A stretch of DNA of 16,506 bases from Pavlovales sp. CCMP2436 (Eukaryota; Haptophyta; Pavlovophyceae; Pavlovales), in NCBI GenBank assembly GCA_026770615.1, contig MU631539.1, forward strand, positions 185,805 to 202,310, written 5' to 3'. This document shows positions 16,411-16,506 of the stretch, in pieces (position 1 is the first letter of the stretch; each line of letters opens with the position of its first letter). A program made the position numbers and the translations under genes. A model generated the notes under the pieces. That model was not told the DNA's origin, did not search any database, and was given only the letters and a program-made list of their open reading frames with translations.

Positions 16411-16506
16411 CTAGCGCTTGACGCTGTCGAGCTCCGCAAACAGCTCCGCCAAGCATCGGATGAGCACGTGAACCTGCGCGCGCACGTGCAGCGGTGCCAC
16501 GATCGA
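16411..16506 (+). CDS. Probable exon, partial at window edge, coiled-coil-like
   Basis: After a possible acceptor TTTTAG (16405-16410) the frame reads L-A-L-D-A-V-E-L-R-K-Q-L-R-Q-A-S-D-E-H-V and stays open to the window end. Heptad-like Leu/Val spacing with charged residues suggests a coiled coil. Composition rises from AT-rich to GC-rich exactly here, as at the other exons. Family cannot be judged from 32 residues. Confidence 0.4.

Overview
The window looks like nuclear DNA of a GC-rich microbial eukaryote. Coding stretches are very GC-rich and Ala/Arg-rich. Several genes are split by short GT-AG introns of about 88 to 124 bp with C-rich 3' ends, and these GC-rich blocks alternate with AT-rich noncoding blocks. 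I infer a unicellular alga such as a haptophyte, mainly from the style of coding sequence and introns; the sequence alone does not prove this. I see no housekeeping gene, no rRNA gene, and only one degenerate tRNA-like segment.

Nearly everything recognisable is mobile-element derived, mostly broken. Left part: a Mutator-like (MULE) transposase 3' half with a SWIM zinc finger (1-2264, +). It is interrupted by an AT-rich, poly(T)-bearing insertion flanked by a 5-bp duplication (427-1144). A convergent minus-strand Ser/Pro-rich protein with a FAR1/MULE-like N-terminal segment follows (2461-3183). Then come about 750 bp of GC-rich DNA without a convincing gene and a foldback element with about 220-bp inverted ends built from GGATCC-centred subrepeats (4116-4760). 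About 1.4 kb of noncoding, repeat-bearing DNA ends this part.

Middle part: a 2.5-kb unit with matching inverted ends (6211-8699) that holds the only long, undamaged gene in the window, a three-exon gene whose product ends in a chromodomain (6676-8536). Facing it on the minus strand is a large zinc-finger protein pseudogene (8851-10642) with two in-frame TAG codons and a frameshift at a 26-bp perfect palindrome.

Right part: two direct 250-bp repeats (11109-11358 and 12753-13002) bracket a degenerate fragment and a Ulp1/SENP-like cysteine-protease pseudogene. Beyond are unrecognised degenerate coding pieces on both strands, a 12-bp minisatellite, AT-rich tandem repeats, two strong hairpins with a tRNA-like segment, a frame-broken gene with a 58-bp tandem duplication, and a probable exon running off the right edge.

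The best candidate for an undescribed system is the inverted-repeat unit encoding the chromodomain protein. I recognise no transposase catalytic domain in it, and it sits next to a zinc-finger gene of transposon character. A second theme is that all five in-frame stops in the three best-supported broken genes are TAG. That may be simple C-to-T decay of CAG, but it is worth testing.
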